DNA of 64,000 nt from Xiphias gladius. Lineage: Eukaryota; Chordata; Actinopteri; Istiophoriformes; Xiphiidae. Shown here piece after piece: positions 63,301 through 64,000 of the stretch; the stretch's first letter is position 1, and each line of letters opens with the position of its first letter. The translations under genes and the position numbers were made by a program. The stretch spans positions 17,751,501 to 17,815,500 of the forward strand of contig NC_053413.1 in the NCBI RefSeq assembly GCF_016859285.1. The letters run 5' to 3'. The notes below the pieces were generated by a model. It did no database searches, had not been told where the DNA came from, and worked only from the letters and a program-made list of their open reading frames with translations.

Positions 63301-63718
63301 ATGTGAACATTGTTTCCACAAAGAAGCGTTGCTGTTGGATTTTGTAAAAGTTTCATTAACCTCCATTATACCATTGTATTGGGGTGGAAGCAGGAATCTT
63401 GGAGACAAGTATGTCAGAAATTGGGCAACTAAAACCTGAAACTATCTCTATCTCGACCCTTTTAAAACGCTTAAATTCATACTAATTGTGTATTAAATGT
63501 TGCAATTAGTAACATGTTCTATTCAAATAAACTCATTGTGTCTTGTGTTCTGTCCCTCTCTCTTTCAGTCATCACTCTGTGTTGTATATTCAAATGTCGA
63601 ATCCCTAGAACCAAAAAGGAAATAGAGGCAAGGCACGCGCAACGTCAGGCCGCCAAGAAATATGCCAACACATTAGAGACAGTGCCACCTCTGAATGAGC
63701 TGACTGAGATCCCAGGAT
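57362..63718 (+). CDS. tmie: TMIE, transmembrane inner ear protein (5' part)
   Basis: Three coding exons are seen: 57362-57472, 62000-62117 and 63569-63718; the gene continues past the window. Exon 1 encodes a signal peptide-like start ([20 protein letters not shown]) with a hydrophobic core up to VFS and then QIPDPE. It has a good donor (GAG|GTAAGAG) and keeps frame with exon 2, [20 protein letters not shown]. The membrane helix [20 protein letters not shown] crosses the exon 2-3 junction. Exon 3 gives [20 protein letters not shown] and [15 protein letters not shown], nearly as in mammals, and ends in GTAAGT at 63719. The missing end should encode the lysine-rich tail. TMIE is a subunit of the hair-cell mechanotransduction complex with TMC1/2 and LHFPL5. 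Intron 1 is 4.5 kb and hosts a Tc1-like transposon and two copies of a dispersed repeat. Exons 2-3 are certain; exon 1 is inferred. Confidence 0.92.
58225..58390 (-). repeat. Dispersed repeat copy A in tmie intron 1
   Basis: It shares with copy B (59880-60060) the blocks ACTGAACTTTG, GAGC(G/A)TT-type text, GGTCAGAGAAA/GTTCAGAGCAAA and TCTGGAAAC in the same order and orientation. Conceptual minus-strand translations of both contain FYN-LRCL, showing common descent. The family is unknown to me. Confidence 0.5.
59880..60060 (-). repeat. Dispersed repeat copy B in tmie intron 1
   Basis: Longer and better preserved than copy A at 58225-58390. It follows a poly-T tract of 16 bases at 59884 and contains AACTGAACTTTGTGGAGCAG, AGCATTGTAAAAGTTCAGAG and TCTGGAAACCAGC. 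A T-tract at one end would suit a retroposed element read on the minus strand, but no promoter boxes were recognised. Confidence 0.5.
60574..61734 (-). mobile_element. Tc1-like DNA transposon in tmie intron 1
   Basis: The inverted ends are CAGATTGATGACAAATTAAA (left) and TCTAATTTTGTCACCAGTTTG (mirror, right), with TA at 60572-60573; the right-hand target base pair has changed to TG. The length of 1161 bp is near that of this family. On the minus strand, transposase text is clear, for example [20 protein letters not shown] and [14 protein letters not shown], the latter holding the second catalytic Asp. The reading frame is broken in several places and a stretch between the central blocks is missing, so it is inactive. 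It is a different Tc1 family from the copy at 54771-55789. Confidence 0.9.
62530..62705 (+). repeat. Dispersed fish repeat fragment in tmie intron 2
   Basis: AGGGTAATTTCATCCAAATT and the following TTGGAGCTCAAAAGACTGA resemble a percomorph repeat whose start reads 'AATTTCACCCAAATTACAAA'. It is truncated and directly adjoins the next repeat. Confidence 0.4.
62705..63155 (+). repeat. Percomorph high-copy repeat with GCTAAC-rich core, tmie intron 2
   Basis: Blocks in order are GAATGCTAACATCAGCACGC, GACAATGCTAACATGTTGAT, GCTAATTAGCACTAAACACA, CTAGATGAAAAGTCCGGGGA, TGCTGAGATATTTCAGCATG, GACCAAAGTGGTGGACCAAC and CTGCCATGCCGCTCCATGGC. I know the same series as an extremely common intronic and intergenic repeat in spiny-rayed fish. 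It is non-coding; the class is unresolved. Confidence 0.65.
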
Positions 63719-64000
63719 GTAAGTACCTCTTTAATACCTATTAATATAAGTATCAATATTACTACATTGAATTGGTAATAATAACAAGCAGCAGGTGCAA
63801 CTCTGATGTCAACTTTGCTTTCCTGGAACTGCTCTGCTTGCCTTTTCTCGTGCCCCCATTTGAAGCTGCACAGGGCAACTTCAAATGCTGGTGGCTGCAA
63901 ATGAGAAAATGGGAGATAAATGTTTGAAAACTGTTTGAACTTTCATACTCTGAAGTCTTGTAACATCAACAAACTGCACATTATGCCCCTTACACTAGGC

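Overview
The window is vertebrate nuclear DNA from a ray-finned fish, most likely a percomorph (spiny-rayed) teleost. Genes are split by short GT-AG introns, intergenic DNA is AT-rich with long CA/AT/CT microsatellites, and the dispersed repeats are types I recognise from memory as common in percomorphs (a hAT-like MITE, a 'pyramidal' intergenic repeat, and two Tc1-like transposons). There is no prokaryotic gene, CRISPR array or provirus. Eight protein-coding genes can be supported exon by exon; seven have both ends in the window and one runs off the right edge. Layout: snap47 (minus, 4936-9697) is head to head with jmjd4 (plus, 10600-12486). jmjd4 is tail to tail with iba57 (minus, 13023-15256). 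gjc2 (connexin-47 type, minus, 17928-19184) follows. A 12 kb gene-poor stretch leads to the intronless cyp8b1 (minus, 31314-32849), then higd1a (plus, 37431-38208), ccdc13 (plus, 42330-47825), a 9.5 kb gene-poor stretch, and the first three coding exons of tmie (plus, from 57362). The gene order joins two blocks that are separate in human: SNAP47-JMJD4-IBA57-GJC2 (1q42) and CYP8B1-HIGD1A-CCDC13 plus TMIE (3p22-p21). The genes do not form one pathway. They cover membrane fusion (snap47), protein hydroxylation linked to translation termination (jmjd4), mitochondrial Fe-S assembly (iba57), glial gap junctions (gjc2), bile-acid synthesis (cyp8b1), respiratory-chain adaptation to low oxygen (higd1a), centriolar satellites and cilia (ccdc13) and hair-cell mechanotransduction (tmie). 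The observations most worth a second look are: loss of the conserved C-terminal tail of ccdc13, with a degenerate relic of the last exon lying beyond the gene's own poly(A) signal; a pair of near-consensus RFX X-boxes at the ccdc13 5' end; an apparently perfect-identity tandem duplication just upstream of tmie exon 1, which may be an assembly artefact; a small tmie signal-peptide exon 4.5 kb from the rest of the gene; two TIR-only hairpins left by one Tc1-like family; and CTCF-like motifs in several of the intergenic gaps. No wholly new biological system was found; the region is mostly ordinary fish euchromatin.
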